From positions 186,001 to 250,000 of the forward strand of contig NZ_SJCY01000002.1 in the NCBI RefSeq assembly GCF_004354365.1: a stretch of 64,000 bases of DNA. Reading direction: 5' to 3'. The position numbers and the translations under genes were made by a program. Of the stretch, positions 52,291-61,673 are shown piece after piece (position 1 is the stretch's first letter; each line of letters opens with the position of its first letter). The DNA is from Pedobacter changchengzhani. Lineage in GTDB: Bacteria; Bacteroidota; Bacteroidia; Sphingobacteriales; Sphingobacteriaceae. The notes beneath the pieces are model-generated. The model ran no database searches. It saw only the letters and a program-made list of their open reading frames with translations, and was not told the origin of the DNA.

Positions 52291-53820
52291 TTAAAAGTTT
52301 GGATTTTGACCTAAATTTGGATTTAAGTCTCTATCATTTTGAGGTATTGGATAATATTCATTTTTCCCAACCACAAAAGTTGCGAAATCTGCATCTCTTG
52401 AAGCCAATGCAGGACTTAAATCTCCCCATCTCAACAAATCTGCCCAGCGCCATGCTTCACCACACATCTCAGTTACACGCTCATGCTTTAATTGTGTTAA
52501 AAAATCTACTTTATTTAAACCTGGCTTTGCAATTGTTAAAGTCGCTAAGCCAGCTCTTGCTCTAACTCTATCTACGTAAGGATAAGCTTCGCCCGTTCTA
52601 TCTAAACCGTTTAAACATTCTGCGTACATTAAAAGTACATCTGCATATCTTATCATACGGTAGTTGTTTGGAGAACGGAAACCTTCTCCATTTTTGTAAC
52701 TGTCATTCAACAATTTTCTGAAATACACATTTTTATTATTTAAACCATATCTCGCCTGCCAAGATTGGCCATAAACCTGAGTTGCTCCAGGTCCTGCAGG
52801 ATCAGCAAAATCAAATAATAAAGAGGCAGCTAATCGAGGATCTTGAGCATTAGTGGTCGTTTTTTCTTGTAAAAATTCATTTACAAGCCATCTACGTGCT
52901 CCTCCATCTCCAAAGCCAACAGGTTGAGGCGCAAAAAATTGAGCGATTGAAGTACCTGTATTATTTTGTCTACTCTCATCAGTATCATCATCTGTACTTT
53001 CTAAAAGGTTTTCACTAAACTGAATTTCAAAAACAGACTCAACATTGTTCTCTTTTGCGACAATAAAATTATCTCTGTAATTTGCAGTAAGGTTGTAAAT
53101 ACTACTTCCTAGGCCAGTAACCAACCAAGAAAATGCATCTAAAGCAGGCTGATATTTATTTTGTTGCAAATAGGTTTTACCCAATAAAGCATAAGCAGCG
53201 CCTTTTGTCGCTCTACCTAAATCAAGCCCAGTATAAGCAGTAGGTAATGACGGAATGGCTTCATTCAAATCCTTAGCTACCTGTGCATAGGCTTGGGCTG
53301 TGGTTGCACTTGGTGACTGATCACCAGGTTGCGATGGCTCCAATATTAGTGGTGGAATACCGTAATATAATGTTAAATTAAAATAAAATAAAGCCCTTAA
53401 AAACTTTGCTTCTCCAATAACTCTTGCTTTTAAAACTGGATCCATTGAAATATTTGGCACATTTGCAATAACCTGATTTGCTCTAAAAACACCTACAAAT
53501 AAGTTGGCCCATGTACCGGCTGTTAGGCTAGTATTATAATCAGTTTGGTTAAACCTCATTAGGTTATTTAAACCACCATCACCACCAGATCCATAACCCT
53601 CATCAGATTTTAATATCCCGTGATAGAACATAAACCTAGAGTAAGTTGTATTTGTACGCTTAAATGTACTGTAAACAGCATTTATACCCTTAACTGCATC
53701 GTCACTTGTTTTCCAAAATGATGCTATAGTTACTGCATTTGGGTTAGGTTCTTCAAAATCGCGTTTGCATGATGCCAAACACAATACAATTGATAAACTT
53801 AGTATGATATACTTTTTCAT
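52291..53820 (-). CDS. SusD/RagB family glycan-binding lipoprotein
   Basis: A 509-aa outer membrane lipoprotein (MKKYIILSLSIVLCLASC, Cys18). The SusD fold shows FLRALFYFNLTLYYGIPPLI, AQVAKDLNEAIPSLP and TPR-like helices around TKGAAYALLGKTYL, with the C-terminal SusD domain ending in NYRMIRYADVLLMYAECLNG, VRARAGL, ELMCGEAWRWADLLRWG-like REMCGEAWRWADLLRWGD and YPIPQNDRDLNPNLGQNPNF. It forms a pedal-bin lid on the SusC channel, binding the glycan before import. It follows susC by 18 bp. Confidence 0.96.
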   Translation of the reverse strand: MKKYIILSLSIVLCLASCKRDFEEPNPNAVTIASFWKTSDDAVKGINAVYSTFKRTNTTYSRFMFYHGILKSDEGYGSGGDGGLNNLMRFNQTDYNTSLTAGTWANLFVGVFRANQVIANVPNISMDPVLKARVIGEAKFLRALFYFNLTLYYGIPPLILEPSQPGDQSPSATTAQAYAQVAKDLNEAIPSLPTAYTGLDLGRATKGAAYALLGKTYLQQNKYQPALDAFSWLVTGLGSSIYNLTANYRDNFIVAKENNVESVFEIQFSENLLESTDDDTDESRQNNTGTSIAQFFAPQPVGFGDGGARRWLVNEFLQEKTTTNAQDPRLAASLLFDFADPAGPGATQVYGQSWQARYGLNNKNVYFRKLLNDSYKNGEGFRSPNNYRMIRYADVLLMYAECLNGLDRTGEAYPYVDRVRARAGLATLTIAKPGLNKVDFLTQLKHERVTEMCGEAWRWADLLRWGDLSPALASRDADFATFVVGKNEYYPIPQNDRDLNPNLGQNPNF

Positions 53821-53838
53821 AACTTGCTTTTAATTAAT

Positions 53839-56800
53839 TTAAAATCCAAAACCTAAACCGAAAGATATAATTCTAGATGAAGGATAGTTTCCACTATCAA
53901 CACCTGGTTCTAAATTGGCATTTGCGCCAACAACATCTGGATCTAATCCTTTATATTTTGTAGTGGTAAATAGATTTTGTCCGCTTACGTAAATTCTAGC
54001 ATTACTAATTTTAGCTCTTTCTAAAACTTTACTTGGAATGCTGTAACCAATCTGCAGATTACGAAGTCTCAAATACGATCCATTATCTAACCATCTATCT
54101 GTGTTACCTCTCGAATTGGAAGTAATGCCCTTATCTGTTGAAAAGTTATAACCTAATCGAGGGTCAGAAGTGTTGGTATTGGTCGGTGTCCAAGGATTGA
54201 TATCCGCTCTATAATTAGAATTGCCATAGCTATCTAACTCTGTAAGTACACTATTGTATAAAGTAACTCCATAAACCCCGTAAAATTGAGCGCTTAAGCT
54301 AAAGTTTTTATAAGATGTGTTAAACTGCAAGCCAGCTGTAAATTTTGGCCACGGTGTTCCAACAAACTGTCTGTCTTTATCGTTGATATCATCTTGTGTA
54401 CCACCATCTACTAAGTTAACGTAACGAATATCACCAGGTTTAGCATAAGATTTTTGCGCATTCTGTGCATCAATTTCCGCTTGATTTTGAAAAATTCCAT
54501 CTGTTTTAAGTACGTAGTACTCACCGATAGATCTACCAATCTGTGTACGTGTATTTCCAGATTGAACATAATTTCTAGGTAAACCTGTTAACGGATCGAT
54601 ACCTTGGTTTCCAAGCGCCAAAACCTTGTTTCTAACAACACTTACATTTGCACTTACATCCCATTTAAAATCGCCAGTTTGATTTTTTGGCTTATAGCCT
54701 AGTTCTACTTCAATACCCTGATTTCTAATAGAAGCCGTATTCAGAAGTGGCGGACTACCTATATTACCTAAATACAATGGAATCGGAAGTGATAACAAAA
54801 CATCACTTGAAATAGATCTAAAAGCATCAACTGTTAAATTAAATTGGTTATCTAAAAATGCCATATCTAAACCAATATTTGCAGTTTTCTTAAGCTCCCA
54901 TTTTAAACGGTCAGCAGCTAGTCTGGCTTGCGTAGCACCCGGCAAAATTGTTTGGTTAGGCCCAAAAGTGTAAGATGGTGCCTGATTAAGGAATGCATTA
55001 TATTGATAAGCGTTAATTGTATTTACGCCAACTGCACCATAAGAACCTCTCAATTTTAAATCGTTAATCCAACCTACTTTAAAGAAATCTTCTTTAGATA
55101 CTCTCCATGCTAATGCTGCTGATGGGAAATAACCTGTTTTATATTTTGGAGAAAATCTTGAGTCTTTATCGGCTCTAAAAGTTAACGTTAATAAATAACG
55201 ATCGTTATAGGTATAATTTACCCTTCCTAAATATGAAGTTAGTAACGTTTTGGTTAGCGATCCGGATGAAGATCTATCACCAGGAATAGAACTTGTAGCG
55301 TTTAATTGCGTAAAATAATCACCGCCAAAATTAGACAACTTTGCTCCATTACCAACAGTATTTTCTGATTGAGTAGTTTGCTCTGTATATCCAATTACAC
55401 CGTTAATATTATGTTTCGAGAATGTTTTTTCGAAATTTAAAGTGTGCTCAAATAAATAACTCAGATATTGAGAACGTGTATCAGACAGACGGCTAACGTC
55501 AACAGATTGTGACTGATACCACGAGCCGTCTTTTCTAACATATTTCTGTTTATCAAAACTTGTTTCTAGGCCTGCATTAGCTCTGTACTTTAACCAAGGC
55601 AAAATTTCTACATCCATAAAAGCATTACCAAACAATTTTGTATAATTGGCATTGTTAGACGTAATATTTGCAATTGCAACCTGATTTCTTGAATAATTTG
55701 TAGCAAAAGTACTATTTCCGTAGCCCCAACCGCCTGGATTAGATGCGCTAACTAATGCATCACTTCTAACAGGGATAATTGGCAAACTACTAAAGGCATC
55801 AACCCAAGGATTACCTTCACTACTAGGCTGATTGTTGTTATTGGTAGAAATAGCCAAATTTTCACCAAATTTGAATCTTCCTTTAGTTGTTTCTGTATTA
55901 ATTCTCAACGAAGTTCTTTCGAAACTTCTTGCAATTAATGTTCCTTCATCTTTAAAATAACCTGCAGACAATAAATATTTAGATACATTAGAACCACCGG
56001 AAATACTCACGTTATAGTCCTGAACTTTTCCTGTTCTAAATAATTCATTTGCCCAATTGGTATTTACAGAACCGTCGTAGCTAGCTACACCAGGTTGAAT
56101 TGCAGTACCGCTATTTTGATAAGCAAGCTTATTTGTAGCAGCATAAGCTGGTCCATCCATCACATTATATAATTTAGGTACTTGAGAAACGCTAAATCTT
56201 GATGAAACATCAATTTTAGTATCGCCTGCTTTACCTTTTTTAGTAGTAATTATAATTACACCATTACCAGCTCTTGAGCCATAAATTGCTGCCGCAGATG
56301 CATCTTTCAAAACTTGAACACTAGCAATATCATCAGGATTAATAGTCACATTTGGATCAGTTAACATCCCGTCTATAACATATAATGGACTTGCATTACC
56401 AAATGTTGCTAAACCACGAATGTTAATTACAGCGCCTTGTCCTGGTGCACCACCATTTCTAACAGATACGCCACTAACCGCGCCTTGCAACGCTTCTGGG
56501 AATGATCTTGCTACAATTTTTTCGGTGTTAGCCATATTTACAACGCTAGCTGATCCGGTTAAATCTTTCTTTTTAATGGTTTGATAACCGATCACAACAA
56601 CCTCATCTAAAGATTTAGTGTCTTGTTGCAACGAAACATTAATTTCGGTTTTACCATTAACTGCAATTTCTTGTGTAATATAACCTATTGCAGAGAAGAT
56701 AAGAGTAGATTGACTGGAAGGCAGTTGTATACTGTACGTGCCGTTACCAGCCGTTACTGTTGCCATTTTGGTGCCTTTTACCAAAATTGATACTCCAGGA

Positions 56801-56982
56801 ATTGCGCCATTCGCATCCGTTACTTTTCCCGTAACCATAATGCCATCTTTCACTTGTGGAGATGCACTAGCTACAATTGGAGTAATTGCTATGAAAAGCA
56901 TTACAATCAGCTTCAGAATTTTGTTTGCAAATTCTTTTGGCGGGTAAAGATTAAAATTTTTAGTACTTGTTTTTATGTTCAT
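53839..56982 (-). CDS. SusC/RagA family TonB-linked outer membrane transporter
   Basis: A 1047-aa protein. After a long signal region (about 1-41, ending PIVASAS) comes a CarboxypepD_reg-like (DUF4480-type) domain (about 47-130: VTGKVTDANGAIPGVSILVK), the TonB box region VVVIGYQTIKKKDLTG, a plug domain (about 140-250, GVSVRNGGAPGQGAVINIRG, YVIDGMLTDPNV) and a 22-strand barrel ending at ISFGLGFGF. It imports oligosaccharides with TonB and the partner SusD. The TonB/ExbBD genes at 35-38 kb could energise it. The leader of 293 bp before it has no obvious terminator or consensus promoter. Confidence 0.97.
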   Translation of the reverse strand: MNIKTSTKNFNLYPPKEFANKILKLIVMLFIAITPIVASASPQVKDGIMVTGKVTDANGAIPGVSILVKGTKMATVTAGNGTYSIQLPSSQSTLIFSAIGYITQEIAVNGKTEINVSLQQDTKSLDEVVVIGYQTIKKKDLTGSASVVNMANTEKIVARSFPEALQGAVSGVSVRNGGAPGQGAVINIRGLATFGNASPLYVIDGMLTDPNVTINPDDIASVQVLKDASAAAIYGSRAGNGVIIITTKKGKAGDTKIDVSSRFSVSQVPKLYNVMDGPAYAATNKLAYQNSGTAIQPGVASYDGSVNTNWANELFRTGKVQDYNVSISGGSNVSKYLLSAGYFKDEGTLIARSFERTSLRINTETTKGRFKFGENLAISTNNNNQPSSEGNPWVDAFSSLPIIPVRSDALVSASNPGGWGYGNSTFATNYSRNQVAIANITSNNANYTKLFGNAFMDVEILPWLKYRANAGLETSFDKQKYVRKDGSWYQSQSVDVSRLSDTRSQYLSYLFEHTLNFEKTFSKHNINGVIGYTEQTTQSENTVGNGAKLSNFGGDYFTQLNATSSIPGDRSSSGSLTKTLLTSYLGRVNYTYNDRYLLTLTFRADKDSRFSPKYKTGYFPSAALAWRVSKEDFFKVGWINDLKLRGSYGAVGVNTINAYQYNAFLNQAPSYTFGPNQTILPGATQARLAADRLKWELKKTANIGLDMAFLDNQFNLTVDAFRSISSDVLLSLPIPLYLGNIGSPPLLNTASIRNQGIEVELGYKPKNQTGDFKWDVSANVSVVRNKVLALGNQGIDPLTGLPRNYVQSGNTRTQIGRSIGEYYVLKTDGIFQNQAEIDAQNAQKSYAKPGDIRYVNLVDGGTQDDINDKDRQFVGTPWPKFTAGLQFNTSYKNFSLSAQFYGVYGVTLYNSVLTELDSYGNSNYRADINPWTPTNTNTSDPRLGYNFSTDKGITSNSRGNTDRWLDNGSYLRLRNLQIGYSIPSKVLERAKISNARIYVSGQNLFTTTKYKGLDPDVVGANANLEPGVDSGNYPSSRIISFGLGFGF

Positions 56983-57268
56983 ATTATGGAAATATTTGGT
57001 TAATAATTATTTTTAGAAAATGAAAATTTGGTTGGTTTACGGCTGGGTGCTCCTTTCTTTTTTTTTACAATATTTGGTTTTAGTAGTTTAACAAAAGAGC
57101 GATTAAAAAAAGATAATGGCTGTAAAATTTGAATATAAATGTGTAACTATTAGATATTTTACCGACCAAAATCCCCTCAATTGGACTTAATTATATGCAT
57201 TGATACAAAATTGCTGAAATAATTTGCAAGATGCTTACCATTAAAATTTACCTGATCACTTTTTTGTT

Positions 57269-57299
57269 AAGCCCATTACTTTTTTACTTTAATGGGCTT
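57269..57299. repeat. Inverted repeat spanning the GH115 stop codon
   Basis: AAGCCCATTA (57269-57278) and TAATGGGCTT (57290-57299) are perfect complements with an 11-nt spacer. It includes the GH115 stop codon. There is no T-run on the downstream minus side, so it is not a standard terminator; it may protect the 3' end of the mRNA or mark the boundary before susC. Confidence 0.55.
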
Positions 57300-60230
57300 T
57301 GGCCCTAAAAACGATTTTTTCATCCCACCAAAATCCATTACTACTTTTTGCACAATTACACCGGGGCTATTTGCATAAATTTGTAGCGTATGTTTACCCG
57401 GCTTATCAATATATATTGAAGTTTTACATACCGAGAAATTTCTTAAAACATTATCTCTCCATAACTGCGTGTACTCTTGCGCACCTGCAACGGCATCGGC
57501 AGTAACACCTTTATCCAACCCAATTCCATACAAAGTATCGTGTTCGCGATCTAGCGCAAAAGTTGGCAGTGCGTAGGTATAAACATCAACCCTACCTGTA
57601 GAAAAGGCATAAAAATCATATTCGGTACGTGGCGTATTTACATCCCATCTATCTTGTTTAGGATCTAAAATATCTCCAAATTTTACCGATTGATTTTCAA
57701 GACCTAAACCATTTACAGTAGTTATCTTAATATCCTTGCTCTCAAATTTGCGGTTAAAATCGCCTGCGTTAAATGCAATTACACCGTTATGTTCTACATA
57801 TAAATCAGCCAATGAGCCATCTTTATAAGCTTTCGGATTAAAACCACTTACAAAAACTCGCTCTATTTTATTGTTAAATTGGATAGAAACCTCTCCGTCA
57901 AAATATTCTTCTGCTGGTGCTTTATCCCAATCAATGTTCACTAAAATTTTATCTAAAAACTTAGTACTGCCTTTCATTTTAGAAAGCTTTATCCAAGTTT
58001 GGTTTGTTTTCGCTTCCCAAGTCTTCGCTTCATCACCCTTGTTGTAAATATTGATGAGCTGAGATTGATTGGCTAAATCATAAGCATTAATTGTTGGTAA
58101 TTGATGATTGGTATTCTTCTGCTCGTTTAATTCCTCACCTGAAACTGTTACTTTTAAATCTCCGTTTTTTTGTGGCGAAACAGCATCCAAAACAGGAAGG
58201 TTATCTAATTTAGAGGTATAACCACTTTTAATCGACATCATTTTATCCCACTTACCACCTAAAAGCGAATTGTAATTTTTTGTTAAATCATCCAAATCTT
58301 TTTGCATCATCAACACACTATCCTTCAAAACATTTGCGTGGGTAAAACCTGCCAAAGCCTCTGCTCTGTTTTGCTGTGCCCAAAGCATCTTTTTATTCAT
58401 CAATTCTGAACCCTTTACTGGATAATACATCAGCTGAAAAAACGAAGGTTGTTGATTTTCTGGTAGTTGACTATAAATTGCTTGTGTTCTTTTACTTAAA
58501 TCGGTATATGCATCCAACCTAGCTTGTGCTTCGTTATAATTATACAGCGAAAATTGGGTATTTGCTAACTTTTCATCTTTGTTTTGTCCGTTAATCCACT
58601 CTACACCTCCACCCATAAATTCTGGCTTGTGTGGAAAAGCTAAATGATAGAAATCGTTTGTGATGCCTTCAAATTGAGTTTGATATTTTTTACCGTAGAT
58701 ATTACTTAACCAGTTTGCTTGGTGCGTGTGAATATTGTCGAATGAGAATTTCGAAATATCCCAAGCCATATCCAAAAACAAATCCATTGAATATTCCGAT
58801 CCTTTCAAATCACCCACATTTAGCATCCAAAATTGATCTGCACCAGTACTGTAAGCTTTGCTCAACTCCTCGTACATTAAAGCGGGTGGCGTAGAGCTAA
58901 ACCATAAATAATCGTGTGGTTCGCCTAAGTACGAAACGTGATAATACACACCCGAGCCACCTTTTCTTTTTCTTTCATCAGCATTGCTCAACCTTTTAAT
59001 GTAACCAAAATTATCATCAGGCCAAACCAAGGTAACATCATCAGGCACTTTTAAACCTCTTTCGTAAACTTCTAAAACTTCTTTGTATGGAATAAATACT
59101 TGTGGCACTTCTTCTATGGGCTTTTTTAAGTTTGTGGTAAGGAGATTACGCTCATCATTTATTGCATTTTCTAACAGTTTAACTTTATCCTTATCAGATA
59201 AATTATTAATCATACCTGCATCGTGAATTCCCCTTAAAGCTATCGTATAAACCGTTTCATTACCTGCATTTTCTGCAACGCGATTGCCAAGCGCTTTTAA
59301 AATACCGGCCTTGTTGGTGTCGTAATTCCAATCGCCCATGGTATCGTGATGCCACTCACTTGCGTTGTTAAACATTAGTGGCTCAGGGTGCGATGAACCG
59401 GTAACAATTGCAAAACTATCGGCAACTTTTTTATTATCAGGGAATTTAAAAAATGCGCCACTTATAGGGTGCATGGCTGGCCAAATGGTGTTAGCTTTTA
59501 AACGTAAAAGCAATTCGAAAACTTTTGCGTACGTTTTTGGCCCAATATCTTTAAGGTCTTTTTCAAAAGTTTTTGATGCCCATTGGTACATCCCCCAATC
59601 TTCATCGTTAATAAAAATACCACGATATTTAACTGAAGGCGATGGCATAATCAGCTCACCTTTGGTAATATAAATTTCTTTTTTCTTGATTGAAGGAACA
59701 TCTGCCCACCACCCAAATGGCGATACGCCAATTTTTTTAGATAATTCTAACGTACCGAATGCTGTACCACGGCGATCGTTACCAAAAATTACAAGTGCCT
59801 TTTTAACGCCCGAAGCGGGTTTATCAATCACGGCCCAACCGAAGCTTTCCCAATGCCCTACAACTTTAGAAACATCGAGCTTTTTTGTTGCGATAAGTTT
59901 ATCAATTAAAACAGATTGGCCTATTGTACCAATAATTACAGGATATTGGGTTAGTTTTTGTGTTTGATCTTTCACAGCTGGCATTAAAGACGTTACCTCC
60001 ATAATGTCGTGCTGTAAAAACCTTGCAACTTTCGCCACAACTAAAGCATCTTTATTATCGTAAAAAATTGTTGCGGCTTTTTGGTTACTAACCAAAGGAA
60101 AACTCGAAGAAGAATTTGTGTAGGATACAACCGAATTATTTACTTGTGCAAAAGCAGTAAAACTAAATGCAACAAGCAGTAAAGATAAAGTAGATTTTAG
60201 GTAATTTTTACTCATAGTAAACAGCATCAA
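57276..60230 (-). CDS. GH115 family xylan alpha-1,2-glucuronidase
   Basis: A 984-aa protein with a signal peptide (about 6-28, ending TAFAQ; ATG 60215 is an alternative start). The N-terminal alpha/beta domain (about 45-185) has YPVIIGTIGQS and GNDRRGTAFGTLELSKKIGVSPFGWWADVP, the diagnostic GH115 segment. The barrel region includes YRGIFINDEDWGMYQWASKTF, NTIWPAMHPISGAFFKFPDN and GSSHPEPLMFNNASEWHHD. Family members remove 4-O-methyl-glucuronic acid from internal or terminal xylose residues of glucuronoxylan. The C-terminal 250 residues are beta-rich. It lies upstream of susC in transcription order, separated by 293 bp. Confidence 0.93.
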   Translation of the reverse strand: MMLFTMSKNYLKSTLSLLLVAFSFTAFAQVNNSVVSYTNSSSSFPLVSNQKAATIFYDNKDALVVAKVARFLQHDIMEVTSLMPAVKDQTQKLTQYPVIIGTIGQSVLIDKLIATKKLDVSKVVGHWESFGWAVIDKPASGVKKALVIFGNDRRGTAFGTLELSKKIGVSPFGWWADVPSIKKKEIYITKGELIMPSPSVKYRGIFINDEDWGMYQWASKTFEKDLKDIGPKTYAKVFELLLRLKANTIWPAMHPISGAFFKFPDNKKVADSFAIVTGSSHPEPLMFNNASEWHHDTMGDWNYDTNKAGILKALGNRVAENAGNETVYTIALRGIHDAGMINNLSDKDKVKLLENAINDERNLLTTNLKKPIEEVPQVFIPYKEVLEVYERGLKVPDDVTLVWPDDNFGYIKRLSNADERKRKGGSGVYYHVSYLGEPHDYLWFSSTPPALMYEELSKAYSTGADQFWMLNVGDLKGSEYSMDLFLDMAWDISKFSFDNIHTHQANWLSNIYGKKYQTQFEGITNDFYHLAFPHKPEFMGGGVEWINGQNKDEKLANTQFSLYNYNEAQARLDAYTDLSKRTQAIYSQLPENQQPSFFQLMYYPVKGSELMNKKMLWAQQNRAEALAGFTHANVLKDSVLMMQKDLDDLTKNYNSLLGGKWDKMMSIKSGYTSKLDNLPVLDAVSPQKNGDLKVTVSGEELNEQKNTNHQLPTINAYDLANQSQLINIYNKGDEAKTWEAKTNQTWIKLSKMKGSTKFLDKILVNIDWDKAPAEEYFDGEVSIQFNNKIERVFVSGFNPKAYKDGSLADLYVEHNGVIAFNAGDFNRKFESKDIKITTVNGLGLENQSVKFGDILDPKQDRWDVNTPRTEYDFYAFSTGRVDVYTYALPTFALDREHDTLYGIGLDKGVTADAVAGAQEYTQLWRDNVLRNFSVCKTSIYIDKPGKHTLQIYANSPGVIVQKVVMDFGGMKKSFLGPKPIKVKK

Positions 60231-60555
60231 AAATTTTAATACTATTTTTTAGTAAAGAGGATAGATGAAAATCTAAAGCCCTCCGATTAAAAAATATATT
60301 TGGTTATTTATAAATACAAATAGAAGCATTCGGCAATAAGAATACTATAACGAATGTGTATTAAACTGTAAAAATTAGCTTATTTATTGCTTTACCATGC
60401 CTAAGGCATACTTTAACAATTAAATCTTTTAGATAAAACCTTTTAGTACCATAATTATTATTCAATAAAAAAAGCCTCTTCAAACTGAAAATATGGCTTA
60501 ACATACCTTGAGTTGAAGAAGCAATTTTGTATATTTTATTTGCAGAGCGATTAAC
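60231..60555. other. 325-bp intergenic region between the CE2-like and GH115 genes
   Basis: No ORF of note. The upstream part (60467-60522) holds a probable terminator of the CE2-like gene, and the perfect short palindrome ATGCCT-A-AGGCAT lies at 60397-60409. I saw no clear TAnnTTTG box on the minus strand, so how GH115 is started is open; the region is where a PUL regulator such as the HTCS could bind. Confidence 0.5.
60467..60522 (-). terminator. Probable terminator after the CE2-like gene
   Basis: GCCTCTTCAA (60474-60483) pairs with TTGAAGAAGC (60513-60522) with one mismatch, around a 29-nt loop; on the minus strand it is followed by a T-run (plus-strand A-run 60467-60473). It lies 33 bp after the CE2-like stop. 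Confidence 0.6.
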
Positions 60556-61650
60556 TTATTGGTCTAATTTATTATCCTTTATAAATTTGATTAAAGAATC
60601 GGCCATTGCCTGTTGCGCTGCCATTCGTGGGTGGCCTGGTGAGTTTTTAGGTTTGAAAATATTTACATAAAGTTTGTTGTCATTTAGTTCTTTAACCGCC
60701 GTTTTAATGTAGCCTGGCCATTTAGAATCTTTATTAACCGCATCCATATTACCAAGTGCGCAAATAATTTTTGCGTTGGGATAAACCGATCTTAAAGAAG
60801 AAATAAAATTCTTATAGGCGTTAATTATAAATTCTTCTGACGGTTTAGTTGTGCCAAACCTTTTTATAAATTGTACGTGCTCTGGCTTATTTACCAATGA
60901 ATTGTCGTTTTGAAACAAATTTACAACTACAATATCTGGTTGATATTTAGAAAAATCCCATTTACTTAACGAATCGTTCGGATTCAATCTGTTATATATT
61001 TCTGGCATAATTGCTGGATCCCAGCTTACTGTTACGCCAATGCCACTTTTAGATGTGTTGTGATATTGTGCATTGAAATATCTAGCTGTAATGGCGGCGT
61101 AGGTAAAATAATTATTAAAGTATTCGGCAAAATAAGTGTCTTCCATCCCGTCAGGCACTTCTACACCATGCCCTGCAGTAATAGAATCGCCAAAAAATTC
61201 CATTTTTAGTGGCTGTTTGGTTTTATCTTTTAAAACCTTAGCACATTCATCAACCATAAAACCATAAAAATTGGTTATTTTCTCATCTGTGTTTGTTGCT
61301 TTAAAAAGCTGAATAGTATGTGGTTTTTTCGTTAAGCCATTAGCTACAGTGTATGTATGTTTCCCTTTTAAAACTTTTAGTTTACTGGTATATTTTCCAT
61401 CGATAATTACATCATAATAGTTTACATCGGCATTTTCAGAAAAAATTGCTTTTACGTTTTCAGTATTTTTTACATTGAGCTGCACGCTTGTACCACACCA
61501 ATAAAAAGTTGTGCATGAGTCTGTTTGCAAAACCCTGCCCATGTAATTTACACGATTATTGTTGCTGCCAACTAACTTTAATTTTTGCGCTGTTGCAGAA
61601 GAGATCCACAGCAATAAAGTAAAACTTAATAAATATTTTATTCTTAACAT
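60556..61650 (-). CDS. SGNH/GDSL esterase with CE2-type N-terminal domain
   Basis: A 364-aa protein with a signal peptide (about 1-22, ending SSATAQ). The N-terminal beta-sandwich (about 25-135) includes YMGRVLQTDSCTTFYWCGTS and VIIDGKYTSKLKVLKG, the jelly-roll domain typical of CE2 esterases. The SGNH catalytic domain follows with block I FFGDSITAGHG (nucleophile Ser156), a Gly/Asn block around VVNLFQNDNS and a C-terminal NSPGHPRMAAQQAMAD with the catalytic His. CE2 enzymes deacetylate xylan and related glycans. It lies 23 bp after the GH43-F5/8 gene. Confidence 0.85.
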   Translation of the reverse strand: MLRIKYLLSFTLLLWISSATAQKLKLVGSNNNRVNYMGRVLQTDSCTTFYWCGTSVQLNVKNTENVKAIFSENADVNYYDVIIDGKYTSKLKVLKGKHTYTVANGLTKKPHTIQLFKATNTDEKITNFYGFMVDECAKVLKDKTKQPLKMEFFGDSITAGHGVEVPDGMEDTYFAEYFNNYFTYAAITARYFNAQYHNTSKSGIGVTVSWDPAIMPEIYNRLNPNDSLSKWDFSKYQPDIVVVNLFQNDNSLVNKPEHVQFIKRFGTTKPSEEFIINAYKNFISSLRSVYPNAKIICALGNMDAVNKDSKWPGYIKTAVKELNDNKLYVNIFKPKNSPGHPRMAAQQAMADSLIKFIKDNKLDQ

Positions 61651-61673
61651 GTTATTATTTTATAATGATGTAA

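Noticed and set aside
59365..59967. Two plus-strand ORFs of about 100 codons opposite the GH115 gene
   Set aside because: They are antisense to a well-conserved coding region, with no recognisable protein features.
60397..60409. Short palindrome ATGCCTAAGGCAT as an operator
   Set aside because: Six-base arms in AT-rich DNA can arise by chance and no second copy was seen near other PUL promoters.
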